From positions 248,001 through 312,000 of the forward strand of contig NZ_JAKILB010000006.1 of NCBI RefSeq assembly GCF_023283895.1: a stretch of DNA of 64,000 bases, written 5' to 3'. The position numbers and the translations under genes were made by a program. A model generated the notes under the pieces. That model worked only from the letters and a program-made list of their open reading frames with translations. It was not told where the DNA came from and searched no databases. This document shows, one piece after another, positions 16,655 through 26,356 of the stretch. This DNA is from Shewanella pneumatophori (GTDB lineage Bacteria > Pseudomonadota > Gammaproteobacteria > Enterobacterales > Shewanellaceae). The stretch's first letter is position 1, and every line of letters begins with the position of its first letter.

Positions 16655-19600
16655 TTACGGGTAGCGCTTTTTCATCACGGCGTAATACAGTACTGGGATC
16701 ACCACTAAAGTGAGTAGGGTGGAGATCAGAATGCCGAAAATAAGGCTAATGGCGAGTCCATTAAAAATCGGATCATCGATAATAAATAGCGCACCTATCA
16801 TAGCCGCGAGAGCTGTGAGCATGATGGGTTTTGCCCGCACCGCGCCGGAATGAATCACAGCTTGCTGAAACGCAACGCCTGCCGCGGTTTGTTGATGAAT
16901 AAAGTCCACCAACAATATTGAGTTGCGCACTATTATCCCGGCGAGTGCAATCATGCCTATCATGGAAGTGGCAGTAAATTGTGCTCCCAAGAGCGCATGG
17001 CCAGGCATAACACCGATAATGGTCAGTGGGATAGGCGCCATGATGATGAGCGGTACCAGATAGGACTTAAATTGTGCAACCACTAGTAGGTAAATGGCTA
17101 TCATACCGACAGCATAAGCTATGCCCATGTCTCTAAAGGTTTCATAGGTGATTTTCCATTCGCCGTCCCAAAGCACCGCGACGCTGTCTATACCGCTGGG
17201 TTGCTCAATGTAATGTTGCTTGAACGCAAAGCCTGCGTGGTCATTCGACTGGTTTTGCTTGTTGATTTGCCCCACCATATCGAACATGCCATACAGTGGA
17301 CTGTCGAGTGGTCCTGCCATATCTGCAACCACCATGATCATAGGGATCATATTTTTATGAATGATCGGCGCATCAATATGGCCTTTGTTGATCCTGACCA
17401 GCTCAGATACGGCAATGGTTTTACCGTTACTGCCGCGTAAAGTAAGGTTTAACACTTGGTCTAAGTCCACTTTGGCACCTTCTTGTAATTGAAGGTTTAT
17501 CGGGACTGGGTATTTTTGATTACTCTTATGCAGGTAGCTGACATTTTTGCCACCAACAGAGGTCGCGATTAAATCGACCACTTGCTGATAGGGCACGCCT
17601 AACAAGCTGGCCTTACTTCTGTCGATGATGACCTGCCACTTTTGCGCTGCAGCAGGTAAGTAGATGTCAATATCGACGACATCTTGAGTTTGCTTGAATA
17701 TGCCAAGTAATTGCTCCGCGGCTTGCTCGCGAATCGCTTCGCTAGGACCATAGACCTCTGCAAGAATAGGTGACCATACAGGCGGGCCAGGAGGCACTTC
17801 AACGACCTTTATATTGGCATTGTATTTTGCACCAATGGTTTGCAGCGGAGCTCTAACTGATAGCGCAATACTATGACTGTCACGGTCACGATGTTTTTTA
17901 TCAACTAAGTTAACTTGAATATCGCCCAGCTCTTGGGTTTGACGTAAGAAATAGTGGCGTACTAAACCATTAAAGTTAATGGGTGCACTGGTACCGGCGT
18001 AAAGCTGATAGTTTGCAACTTCCTCAACTTGATTAAGATAGCGGCCAAGTTCTTTCAGCGCCTTTTGAGTTTGTTCCACTGGGGTGCCTTCAGGTAGGTC
18101 GACCATGATTTGAAACTCTGATTTATTATCAAAAGGCAGCATTTTAAGTACCACGAGTTTTGCCATAGGCAAAGCAACGGCGCCTGCAATTAAAATGAAA
18201 ATCGCAGCCGCTAAACCAAAACGTGCTTTGCGGGCATGTAGCCCCTTTACGAATGGTCCAATTAAGTGATTAAACAATCTAAACATCACCCCTTGATTAT
18301 CATCAGCGGCATGACTTGTTGTATTTTCACTAGGTGGTTTACGCAATAACTTACGGCTAAGCCAAGGGGTTACCATAAAAGCAACCGCCAGCGAAATCAG
18401 CATTCCCATACTGGCGTTGATTGGAATTGGGCTCATATACGGACCCATTAGCCCAGATACAAAAGCCATAGGCAGCAGGGCGGCAATCACGGTAAAGGTT
18501 GCCAAAATTGTCGGGCCGCCAACTTCATCCACAGCTATTGGGATCAACTCAGTAAATGAGCGTTTGCCCATTGCCATATGGCGGTGAATATTTTCAACTA
18601 CCACAATGGCATCGTCGACGAGAATACCTATCGAAAAAATCAGTGCGAATAGGGAAATACGATTTAAGGTAAAGCCCCACGCCCAAGAGGCAAACAAAGT
18701 GAGTGCCAAAGTAATGATAATGGCAATGCCAACGACTGCAGACTCTCTAAGTCCCATGGTAATTAGCACTAACAATACTACTGCTGCGGTGGCAAACATT
18801 AGTTTTAAGATCAGCGTATTGGCTTTTTCACCAGCGGTTTCGCCGTAGTTACGCGACACACTGACTTCAACCCCCTTTGGGAGCAATACGTTTTGCACTG
18901 TCTCGATGCGCTGCATAATATTATTGGCGACATCAACGGCGTTTTCACCGGGTTGTTTGCCAATAGCTAAGGTGACAGCTGGGTAGATATCTTGTTTATC
19001 ACCATGCCAAGCACTTTGGGTTGGCAGCGCTGCTTTAAGAGTGATGTCTGCAAAATCAGCTAGATATACCGGTGCTGAATGACCTTGGCTGTCTTGCTTC
19101 ACTGCAACCACAAGTTGTTTAACGTCTTCAATATTTTGCAGGAATTGCCCGGCTTGGACTTTTATTTCTTGGTTACCTTGAACCAATGAGCTTGGCATTG
19201 AAATGTGATTATTGCTGAGTAAGCTTTGGCTCATTTCATCGAACGATACGCCGTAGTAATTCATTTTTACTGGATCGATTCTGACGTTAAGACTTAGCTG
19301 ATGATCGCCAAACGAACTGATCTCTCTGGTACCGGGGATCCGTTTTATCTCAGTTTCTAATCCATTCGCGACTTGAGTGAGCATTTCTGCTGACACTGAT
19401 GAGTCTTTTGACCATAAGGTTAGGCTAACAATTGGTACATCATCTATGCCGCGTGGCTTAATCTGCGGTTCGCCCACCCCCGCTGCAAGGGGCAACTTGT
19501 ATTGGTTTGAGTAAAGCTGGTTATAGAGTTTTACAATGGCATCATTACGTGAAATCCCTACGTCGAAGGCCACAATAAACAGCGCACCATCAGGTTGAGA

Positions 19601-19876
19601 GAAAGAATATAGGGTATCGATACCTTTGAGTTCTGAAATGATTTGTTCGGTCGGCAAGGTCACTAAGCTTTCAACCTCGCGTGGTGTGGCACCGGGAAAG
19701 GGCACAAACACATCGGCAAACGTCACATCGATTTGCGGCTCTTCCTCTTTAGGCGTGACCACCACGGCAAACAGTCCGAATAATAAACCTAAAATCGCTA
19801 ATAACGGCGTGATGGCACTGGACTGAAAGGCACGTGCAATACGGCCTGAAATTCCTAAATCCTGTTGAGTTGGCAT
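16655..19876 (-). CDS. RND-family efflux permease (AcrB-like)
   Basis: This 1073-residue inner-membrane proton/drug antiporter subunit has the RND layout: a first transmembrane helix near residues 22-42, a large periplasmic loop, a cluster of helices at about 350-500 containing GILVDDAIVVVEN with the paired aspartates of the proton relay, a second periplasmic loop, and a final helix group from about 900. The first loop has the porter-domain signature FPGATPREVESLVTLPTEQ. The adaptor gene lies upstream at 20063-21106. No outer-membrane channel gene is present, so it probably uses a TolC elsewhere. The exported substrate is not evident. Confidence 0.92.
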   Translation of the reverse strand: MPTQQDLGISGRIARAFQSSAITPLLAILGLLFGLFAVVVTPKEEEPQIDVTFADVFVPFPGATPREVESLVTLPTEQIISELKGIDTLYSFSQPDGALFIVAFDVGISRNDAIVKLYNQLYSNQYKLPLAAGVGEPQIKPRGIDDVPIVSLTLWSKDSSVSAEMLTQVANGLETEIKRIPGTREISSFGDHQLSLNVRIDPVKMNYYGVSFDEMSQSLLSNNHISMPSSLVQGNQEIKVQAGQFLQNIEDVKQLVVAVKQDSQGHSAPVYLADFADITLKAALPTQSAWHGDKQDIYPAVTLAIGKQPGENAVDVANNIMQRIETVQNVLLPKGVEVSVSRNYGETAGEKANTLILKLMFATAAVVLLVLITMGLRESAVVGIAIIITLALTLFASWAWGFTLNRISLFALIFSIGILVDDAIVVVENIHRHMAMGKRSFTELIPIAVDEVGGPTILATFTVIAALLPMAFVSGLMGPYMSPIPINASMGMLISLAVAFMVTPWLSRKLLRKPPSENTTSHAADDNQGVMFRLFNHLIGPFVKGLHARKARFGLAAAIFILIAGAVALPMAKLVVLKMLPFDNKSEFQIMVDLPEGTPVEQTQKALKELGRYLNQVEEVANYQLYAGTSAPINFNGLVRHYFLRQTQELGDIQVNLVDKKHRDRDSHSIALSVRAPLQTIGAKYNANIKVVEVPPGPPVWSPILAEVYGPSEAIREQAAEQLLGIFKQTQDVVDIDIYLPAAAQKWQVIIDRSKASLLGVPYQQVVDLIATSVGGKNVSYLHKSNQKYPVPINLQLQEGAKVDLDQVLNLTLRGSNGKTIAVSELVRINKGHIDAPIIHKNMIPMIMVVADMAGPLDSPLYGMFDMVGQINKQNQSNDHAGFAFKQHYIEQPSGIDSVAVLWDGEWKITYETFRDMGIAYAVGMIAIYLLVVAQFKSYLVPLIIMAPIPLTIIGVMPGHALLGAQFTATSMIGMIALAGIIVRNSILLVDFIHQQTAAGVAFQQAVIHSGAVRAKPIMLTALAAMIGALFIIDDPIFNGLAISLIFGILISTLLTLVVIPVLYYAVMKKRYP

Positions 19877-20062
19877 AACGACTATCCTAGTTTGAACTTA
19901 CTAATTTCAATGCTGTATAGGTACAAGCATCTGCGGTAAATATTGATTCGCTTTGCTTGTTTCTGAATAAGAGTTGGCGCTAAGTAAAATTTAAAATAAT
20001 CAGCGGCAAGCTATTGGTTAGCAATTTGTGTATTTACTGCATGGCTTGAGCGTGAACGATGA

Positions 20063-21106
20063 CTAGTTATTTTTGTCGAGCGTTTGCAGGGCTTGATAGG
20101 CTTCTTTAGCCACAACATCACCGCTTGAAAGCCCTGCTAAGATCTCGACGTTACCGCTGTTACTTTGTCCCGTTCTCACTTGAGTGAGTACCCAACTGTT
20201 ATTTTGCAAGATATAAACAGCGCTCAACTCATTCATGGTGAGCAGTGATGACTCAGGTAAGAATATGGCTGGGCGGCTAGTAGCTAAAAACTGTGCTTTG
20301 ACTAAGCTACCAGGAATGACGCTCGTCAGGTTTTCAGGTAGGTTAATCCGTACTTTATAGCTATGAGTATTCGAGTCGACAAAGCTAAACAATGTGAGCT
20401 GCTGACTTTCTACTTGCTCGCCATTGGGCAGTAGCAGCGTAATTTGGGGCTGAGATTTTAATGCATCAATATAACGCTGTGGTACATGGGCAACTGCGCG
20501 CATCTGGTTTAGCGAGTAACCGGAATATAAGGCTTGCCCTGGGCTAACCGTTTCGCCTTCTTCAACGTGCCTTTGGCTCACAATGCCTGAAAATGGGGCG
20601 GTGACAACCGTGTATTTTACCGACTCTGTCGCCTGAGTGATTCTGGCATTTGCAGCGCTAAGTTGTTGCTCCGCCGATTTAGCATTGGCTTCAGCTTCGT
20701 CCATTGCTCCTTGAGAAATGGCGCCTTGAGGAAACAATGTTTGATAGCGAGTTAATTGACGCTGCGCTTCAATGTTTATTGCTTGTGCCTTTGCACGTTC
20801 GGCATTGGCTGTAGCAAGCGCTGCACCTTGTTCTACACTGGTGATCTCTAATAGTGGCGCACCATTTACTACTACATCGTTAATGTCATAATTCAGTTTT
20901 AATATTCGCCCCGATGTTTGCGCTGACACGGTTGCAGCTTTTACAGGTTCAACATAGGCATCAAGAGATACAATATTTGCTGACGGGGTTAATTCAACCT
21001 TTATTGTCTGCATTGCCTCAGCTGATTGCGCTGTGGTACTGACGGAAATTAATGCGCTTATCAGTAGCGCTGGGATTATCTTCGAGTTGTGTAGGGCGTT
21101 TTTCAT
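20063..21106 (-). CDS. RND efflux periplasmic adaptor (membrane fusion protein)
   Basis: This 347-residue adaptor has a cleavable signal peptide (about 1-29, ending TTAQSA) with no lipobox. Next come a lipoyl/barrel-sandwich half (VSAQTSGRILKLNYDINDVV, about 61-80), an alpha-helical hairpin (about 100-150, coiled coil with AQAINIEAQRQLTRYQ), the second lipoyl half (VTAPFSGIVSQRHVEEGE) and a beta-barrel domain. It connects the pump at 16655-19876 to an outer-membrane channel. It is the first gene of the run, with a 186-bp gap before the permease. Confidence 0.9.
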   Translation of the reverse strand: MKNALHNSKIIPALLISALISVSTTAQSAEAMQTIKVELTPSANIVSLDAYVEPVKAATVSAQTSGRILKLNYDINDVVVNGAPLLEITSVEQGAALATANAERAKAQAINIEAQRQLTRYQTLFPQGAISQGAMDEAEANAKSAEQQLSAANARITQATESVKYTVVTAPFSGIVSQRHVEEGETVSPGQALYSGYSLNQMRAVAHVPQRYIDALKSQPQITLLLPNGEQVESQQLTLFSFVDSNTHSYKVRINLPENLTSVIPGSLVKAQFLATSRPAIFLPESSLLTMNELSAVYILQNNSWVLTQVRTGQSNSGNVEILAGLSSGDVVAKEAYQALQTLDKNN

Positions 21107-21594
21107 TGTAATTTATACCAAAAACTCATTCATGCAATAATTCTAATGGATGTATTTTTTATATGCAATAAATATTCATTAGAAAAATACGATGAATTGG
21201 TTGTAGATAATTTAATACCGAATGTTGGTTGAGTAGAGTGTCGGCCCTGTAGCGTGCTTATTTATTAGGATGGTCTGAATCAGTAGCTATGAAGAAAAGC
21301 TATAGTTGTTAGGGCTCGGCAGTTGGGTCAATAGAAGAGGGGAGAGGTATTTAACATTTTTAGAAACAAGCTGCTGCAATGCAGACGGTATTTACCGTAT
21401 ATGGCAGTAGCGAGCGTTGGCGCGAGAGAAGTGTTTTATTGAGCTGACCGAAGTTTACTTTTGGCTAGCCAAAAGTAAACCTTAGGATGAAAACTCAACG
21501 CTAGGCTTGAAAAGCCTTAGATATAGAGAGTTAATCTAATCACTAATTAACCTTGGTGTCACTTAACCAGTTAATTACTTGATTATTAACTTAT
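21107..21594. other. Intergenic region upstream of the RND adaptor
   Basis: About 490 bp contain no convincing gene. It should hold the promoter of the adaptor-pump cluster. The only notable structure is the perfect palindrome at 21453-21480. Confidence 0.5.
21453..21480. repeat. Perfect 28-bp palindrome
   Basis: The left arm GTTTACTTTTGGCT is followed immediately by its exact reverse complement with no spacer. As RNA or cruciform it would form a long hairpin. It lies in the non-coding stretch after the SIMPL-domain gene and is probably a dispersed repetitive extragenic element, though I cannot check its copy number. Confidence 0.75.
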
Positions 21595-22311
21595 TTAGTC
21601 ATTTAGATAGTAGGTTAGGGTAGATACGATACGTACTTTTTTGATGTAAGGCGTATTGCTATCGCGATCATTAATACTAAATTGCCCTTGAGCTGCTTTT
21701 TTGATTTTACCCAGTTTAGAGTCTGAATCTTTGGCAAACTTCTCCGCAACCTGTCGAGCATTTTGAGTTGCCGATTGGATCATTTCAGGTTTGACATCAT
21801 TGAGCTTGGTAAAGAGAAACTGTGCTTTGCTATTGTAATCTTGATCAGATATGGCGATGCCATCTTTAGCTAGGCTGAGCATATTACTGCGAGTGCTTAG
21901 GAGTAAATCAACTTGCTCAGTATAAAGGGAAATGGAGATTGCAGCTGAGTAGCGGTATTTCACATTCGGATCGACATAACCCTGTGCTTGCCTGTCGTTT
22001 ATAGCTGGTAGGGCTACGGTTATTTCATCATCACTGAAGCCTTGTTGTTTCAAGAAGCTGACCACTTTAGCGGTTTTACTCTCAACACTTTGATACAGTT
22101 GAGTAAGATCGTTACTGACTTCGGTAAAGCGTATGGGCCAAATGGCGACGTTGGCGCGCACTTCTTTTTCAGCTAAACCTTTAACGGTTACAGTCCGCTC
22201 CATGGCTTTCATTTTGATAAGTTTATCGCCAACAGTGTTACCTAACATGATTAGGCCTATACATAGTAAACCGCCAAGAATAAGCGCTGGTAGGGCATTG
22301 TTTTTAGACAT
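21595..22311 (-). CDS. SIMPL domain protein (DUF541)
   Basis: This 238-residue protein has one N-terminal hydrophobic helix (about 8-26, an uncleaved anchor or signal peptide) and a SIMPL/DUF541 domain beginning VTVKGLAEKEVRANVAIWPI. Family members form oligomeric periplasmic or outer-surface assemblies and have been tied to stress tolerance. No partners are adjacent. The family call rests on the opening strand, overall length and the C-terminal VRIVSTLTYYLN strand. Confidence 0.8.
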   Translation of the reverse strand: MSKNNALPALILGGLLCIGLIMLGNTVGDKLIKMKAMERTVTVKGLAEKEVRANVAIWPIRFTEVSNDLTQLYQSVESKTAKVVSFLKQQGFSDDEITVALPAINDRQAQGYVDPNVKYRYSAAISISLYTEQVDLLLSTRSNMLSLAKDGIAISDQDYNSKAQFLFTKLNDVKPEMIQSATQNARQVAEKFAKDSDSKLGKIKKAAQGQFSINDRDSNTPYIKKVRIVSTLTYYLND

Positions 22312-22403
22312 GGTATTTTCTCGCTGAAAAATTATGCCTTTACGTTAACAAGGATTGAGCAAGTAAAACAAATGAATTTAGTTTTACGTATTTCGGTCAA
22401 TAA

Positions 22404-22428
22404 AAAAGCCGCACTGAGTGCGGCTTTT
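22404..22428 (-). terminator. Intrinsic terminator of the FadL-family gene
   Basis: AAAAGCCGCAC-TGA-GTGCGGCTTTT lies 27 bp past the FadL-family gene. Confidence 0.87.
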
Positions 22429-22454
22429 AAGCTATCTACAATTAAGCGCTTAGC

Positions 22455-23705
22455 TTAAAACTGATAGTTGTATGCTAACGAGAAGTAGTTAGCACCAGTG
22501 CTAGTTGTTGCGGTTAGTGTGCCATTTAGGCCGCCTAACGATTTTTCCGTCACTTCAGTATCACGGCCAGTTACGTATGCATAACCAAAATCAACTGATG
22601 AGTGTTTGTTTAACTTATAAGTTGCACCAGCAGTAAACCAGTTACGGTCAGAATCTGGGATAGAGATTGACTCGATATCACCAACAACACCTTGGTCGTA
22701 TGCAATACCTGCACGTAGTGTCATTTTTTCATCTAATTGGTAAGTTACACCGGCACTTAGGAACCAAGAATCGTTCCATTGGTATTCTTTAAGCACTGTA
22801 GTGCCATTGTTGTCGTGTAAATCAACAGATGTAAAATTGCTCCACTGAGTCCATTGCGCCGTGTAGTGCACAGCAAAGGCATCTGTTAGCTGGTGGAAAC
22901 CGGCAAACTGAGCAATATCAGCTAGTGGTACTGTCAGTTCATCATATTCAGTACCAAGTCGGTTTAGGGTGCCTTCAGCTTCGATATCAGGACTGAAGCG
23001 GTAGCTAAGACCAAAACGGTTATTAGCGTTCATTTCATAGGTGACACCCACGATACCACCAAAACCGATACCATCTGCTTCAACATCAACAAAGTTTACT
23101 GAGTTTGGACCAGTAAGAACTGTTTGACCGTCACGAGTCAGTACACCTTCACCGTGAATAATATCTAGGCCTAAACCTACGCTCCATTGGTCGTTAATGC
23201 GGGCCGATACGCTAGCGTTAAAGTTTACTGTTGTGACTTCGGTATTACCAACAAGATCACCTGGAACAGGTAGGTTTCCACCTGCCGTTAAGTCACTTGT
23301 GTCAGTACCAGTACCGTAATTAGAAAATGCTGCTAGGCCAAATGCGAAAGTGTCATTGATTGGCTGAATATAATATGCGTTTGGAATAACTTTTCCTTCA
23401 GCGGCATTGGCTACATGGCCGTACTCAACAGTTTCAAGAGGAGGACGAGTCCAGTTCGCGTCCTGCACTTCAACTGTTACATCGGCGTAGGTCATACCTA
23501 CTGAGATAGCTTTGTCATCGAACATAGCCATTGCTGCAGGGTTACGCGCTAAAACAGATGCGTTATCTGCAATTACAGCGTCACCGGCGAATGCACGACC
23601 GATACCTGTTGCTGATTGGCTGTTTAGTTGGAAGCCGGCTGCCATTGTTTGTGTGCTTGCTAGAGCTACTGATACTGCAATAAGAGTCTTGTTGAAATAC
23701 TTCAT
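22455..23705 (-). CDS. FadL/OmpP1-family outer-membrane transporter for long-chain fatty acids
   Basis: This 416-residue barrel has a signal peptide (about 1-22, ending TQTMA). The mature N-terminus AGFQLNSQSATGIGRAFAG carries the FadL plug signature, followed by DNASVLARNPAAMAMF, the NPA motif of the family. The C-terminus ends in aromatic FSLAYNYQF, typical of outer-membrane barrels. It carries hydrophobic compounds, mostly long-chain fatty acids, across the outer membrane. Upstream are two partial FadR-like sites, so it may be co-regulated with fadIJ in this window. Paralogues are common in marine bacteria, so no symbol is assigned. Confidence 0.9.
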   Translation of the reverse strand: MKYFNKTLIAVSVALASTQTMAAGFQLNSQSATGIGRAFAGDAVIADNASVLARNPAAMAMFDDKAISVGMTYADVTVEVQDANWTRPPLETVEYGHVANAAEGKVIPNAYYIQPINDTFAFGLAAFSNYGTGTDTSDLTAGGNLPVPGDLVGNTEVTTVNFNASVSARINDQWSVGLGLDIIHGEGVLTRDGQTVLTGPNSVNFVDVEADGIGFGGIVGVTYEMNANNRFGLSYRFSPDIEAEGTLNRLGTEYDELTVPLADIAQFAGFHQLTDAFAVHYTAQWTQWSNFTSVDLHDNNGTTVLKEYQWNDSWFLSAGVTYQLDEKMTLRAGIAYDQGVVGDIESISIPDSDRNWFTAGATYKLNKHSSVDFGYAYVTGRDTEVTEKSLGGLNGTLTATTSTGANYFSLAYNYQF

Positions 23706-23778
23706 TATTATTCATCTCTATTATTTTTGGTCCTGCTTATTTTAGGTCAATTCATTGTGATTGACGGCAAGATCCACT

Positions 23779-23833
23779 TATTAGACCAGTGCATAGTAGG
23801 TAGTAGAGGGCAAGCTAACAACTCCGACCAGAG
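23779..23833. promoter_or_regulatory. Two partial FadR-like sites upstream of the FadL-family gene
   Basis: Two stretches containing GACCAG (a central T-AGACCAGT at about 23779-23795 and AACTCCGACCAGAG ending at 23833) each match about 11 of 16 positions of the FadR consensus AACTGGTCNGACCAGTT. They lie 75-130 bp before the start. Each is weak alone; the pair in the right place makes them worth listing. Confidence 0.3.
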
Positions 23834-24011
23834 ATTGTTTTTTGTTAACTATTAGTTAATTACAGCATCGGTGCCTGCTTATATATAAAGCAGTTAATTG
23901 AAACAGCTAAAAGAAGGCATAGCCAACACGGACTTGCAGCAAGCAGCAGGTTTCACTATTAGTTAATGGGATGTAACTATAAGAAAGTTAAGGTTCTTAT
24001 TCTGAAAAATA

Positions 24012-24037
24012 AAAAAGCGTACAAGTGTACGCTTTTT
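24012..24037 (-). terminator. Intrinsic terminator of putP
   Basis: AAAAAGCGTACA-AG-TGTACGCTTTTT lies 25 bp past the putP stop. Confidence 0.85.
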
Positions 24038-24061
24038 GTCAACTTTAGCTATTTACTGTGC

Positions 24062-25513
24062 TTATAGCTTAGCTTCGAAGTGGTCAAACTGCTGTTTGAT
24101 TGTCTCAGAAGGGGCATTAATCTTACTTACAATAACACCTGCTAGACTGGCTAAAATAAAGCCTGGCAAGATCTCATAAATATCGAAAATACCACCGTCT
24201 AGCTGTTTCCATATTACTACTGTTAACGCACCTACCACGATAGTGGCAATGGCGCCGTTACGACTATAATCGCGCCAAAATAGTGCTAACAATACAACTG
24301 GACCAAATGCGGCGCCAAAACCAGCCCAAGCATAGCTCACTAAGCCTAACACACTGCTTTCCGGATTGAGTGCTACAATGCCGGCAATGACAGCAATAGC
24401 GAGTACACCGATGCGGCCAACTAGCATAAGTTCGTTACTTTGGGCTTGTGGGCGTAACCACTTCTTATAGAAATCCTCAGTGATAACGCTTGAACAAACA
24501 AGCAGCTGAGAATCGATGGTACTCATAATTGCTGAAAGAATTGCAGCAATTAGCAGGCCACCAATCCATGGATTAAATGCAGCATGTGCAAGATGGATAA
24601 ATACTGTTTCTGGATTCGTTAATGGCTCAGCAGCAAAATATAAGCTACCTGCAATACCTGTTGCCAATGCACCAATAAGAGCAAGTAACATCCAGCTCAT
24701 GGCAATACGGCGAGAAACTGGGATATCTTTTGGTGTGGCGATGGCCATAAAGCGCGATAGAATATGTGGTTGACCAAAGTAACCTAATCCCCAAGCGAGC
24801 AGTGAAACAATCCCAAGCACAGTCGTGTCTTCACTGATAAACGCAAGCATCTTTGGATCGATGTTTTCCAATCCTGCTTGTGTTTCTGGCTGGCTCATAA
24901 TAGCAACAGGCACTATTAGGAGGGCAACTAACATCAAACAACCTTGGAAAAAATCGGTCCAGCTCACCGCAAAAAAGCCACCCACGAAAGTATAAGCAAC
25001 AATAATGGTTGAGCCTATGATTAACGCTAGGGTGTAATCTAAACCGAATACTTTTTCAAATAAGATAGCGCCGCCTACCATGCCCGACGAAGCATAGAAG
25101 GTGAAGAATACTAAAATAGTAACGGCTGAAACGAGTTTTAATATGCCTTTGTTATCTTCAAAACGTTTTTCAAAGAAGTCAGGCAGGGTCAATGCGTTAT
25201 CAGTAAACTCGGTATAAACACGTAGTCGCTGCGCAACAAACAACCAGTTAAGCCATGCGCCAAACACAAGACCAAAACCAATCCATGCTTCACCGAGTCC
25301 GCCTAGATATACAGCGCCGGGTAAGCCTAGTAGTAGCCAGCCTGACATATCTGATGCACCAACACTCAATGCTGTTACGCCCGGCCCCATGCCACGTCCG
25401 CCTAGAATGTAATCGTCGACCGAATCTGTCGCTTTATAAGCCCATAAGCCAATTCCCATCATTAAAGAGAGATAGCCTATAAAAGTTATTAAAATGGGTA
25501 ATTCAATTGTCAT
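24062..25513 (-). CDS. putP: Sodium/proline symporter
   Basis: This 483-residue transporter of the sodium:solute symporter family carries proline in with sodium. About 12-13 transmembrane helices are visible. Characteristic PutP segments include YILGGRGMGPGVTALSVGAS and DMSGWLLLGLPGAVY near residues 35-68, and SAIMSTIDSQLLVCSSVITEDFY in the middle. It has its own terminator and lies next to the ECF sigma unit but with a 138-bp gap. No proline dehydrogenase gene is nearby. Substrate is assigned by family likeness. Confidence 0.92.
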   Translation of the reverse strand: MTIELPILITFIGYLSLMMGIGLWAYKATDSVDDYILGGRGMGPGVTALSVGASDMSGWLLLGLPGAVYLGGLGEAWIGFGLVFGAWLNWLFVAQRLRVYTEFTDNALTLPDFFEKRFEDNKGILKLVSAVTILVFFTFYASSGMVGGAILFEKVFGLDYTLALIIGSTIIVAYTFVGGFFAVSWTDFFQGCLMLVALLIVPVAIMSQPETQAGLENIDPKMLAFISEDTTVLGIVSLLAWGLGYFGQPHILSRFMAIATPKDIPVSRRIAMSWMLLALIGALATGIAGSLYFAAEPLTNPETVFIHLAHAAFNPWIGGLLIAAILSAIMSTIDSQLLVCSSVITEDFYKKWLRPQAQSNELMLVGRIGVLAIAVIAGIVALNPESSVLGLVSYAWAGFGAAFGPVVLLALFWRDYSRNGAIATIVVGALTVVIWKQLDGGIFDIYEILPGFILASLAGVIVSKINAPSETIKQQFDHFEAKL

Positions 25514-25651
25514 GTGTGATTCACGCTTCTTTTATTTTCGATGTGTGGGAGCGCTATGTTAACAGAAGTATGAGCTGGAGCCCAATAAAGGGGGGAAATG
25601 TGATGAATTACAACCAATAATGGCAGTTTGACATTATTGGTTGTAAAGAAT

Positions 25652-26356
25652 TTAGATAAAGGTTTGCTTAATTTCGTTTTTAACGAAGTTGAGATCTTGG
25701 CTTTGCTCACCGACAAGTAACATATAGGCATTATCTGTTTCAAAGCCCATGCCTTTGTACTTATTATCGGCAAAAGCTTCTTCCAGCACTAACCTGTCTT
25801 CTAGTGGAACAATAAACAAGGTGACTTTACCTTGTTCGCCTTGCATTACTAGATGCAGGCTTTGCACGCCTTGGAAGTCACAATAAGTGCTATAAAAAAC
25901 TTTGCCAGGTTGCTGGGTAAATTTCATATTTTGACCGCCGCGAAGCGAAGCCAATTGAAAGTTAACATCTTGATATTGCACGTCGTGGTCAATATGCAGC
26001 GCTTTGTCTTCGTGATACACGTGAGCAAGGGCATGCTGACTTAAGTCAACCGGTCCCATTCTGAGTAAGGTAAATGTCATACCAGCCAGAAAAGCCACAG
26101 ATGCGACAAGAGCAAAGGCAAAACCGGTTTTGCGACGCTGTGTGTGATGGTGTTGCAATTGCTGTTTAAGTAGCAATTTGGCGGCAAGCTCATCGGGCAC
26201 ATCAATTTTCAATGCTTGGTCGATTTTACTATCGAGCTGCTTTAGATCATTTAAAAACGCATCATGTTCCGGTGAGTCTTTAGCAGCTTTAAGAAAGTCA
26301 GGATCTTGGTTATTTGGTTCACTGTAGGCCTGGCGGCGGAATTTTAGCTCATCCAT
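25652..26356 (-). CDS. DUF3379 protein, likely anti-sigma factor
   Basis: This 234-residue protein has a cytoplasmic N-terminal part (MDELKFRRQAYSEPNN), one transmembrane helix (about 92-112, FAFALVASVAFLAGMTFTL) and a periplasmic C-terminal domain. That topology is expected of a membrane anti-sigma factor holding a sigma factor at the membrane. I chose the ATG at 26356, which overlaps the sigma gene stop by 8 bp and has an AGGGGG site before it, over the earlier frame start. The DUF3379 family typically accompanies such sigma genes; sequestration is inferred from context. Confidence 0.78.
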   Translation of the reverse strand: MDELKFRRQAYSEPNNQDPDFLKAAKDSPEHDAFLNDLKQLDSKIDQALKIDVPDELAAKLLLKQQLQHHHTQRRKTGFAFALVASVAFLAGMTFTLLRMGPVDLSQHALAHVYHEDKALHIDHDVQYQDVNFQLASLRGGQNMKFTQQPGKVFYSTYCDFQGVQSLHLVMQGEQGKVTLFIVPLEDRLVLEEAFADNKYKGMGFETDNAYMLLVGEQSQDLNFVKNEIKQTFI

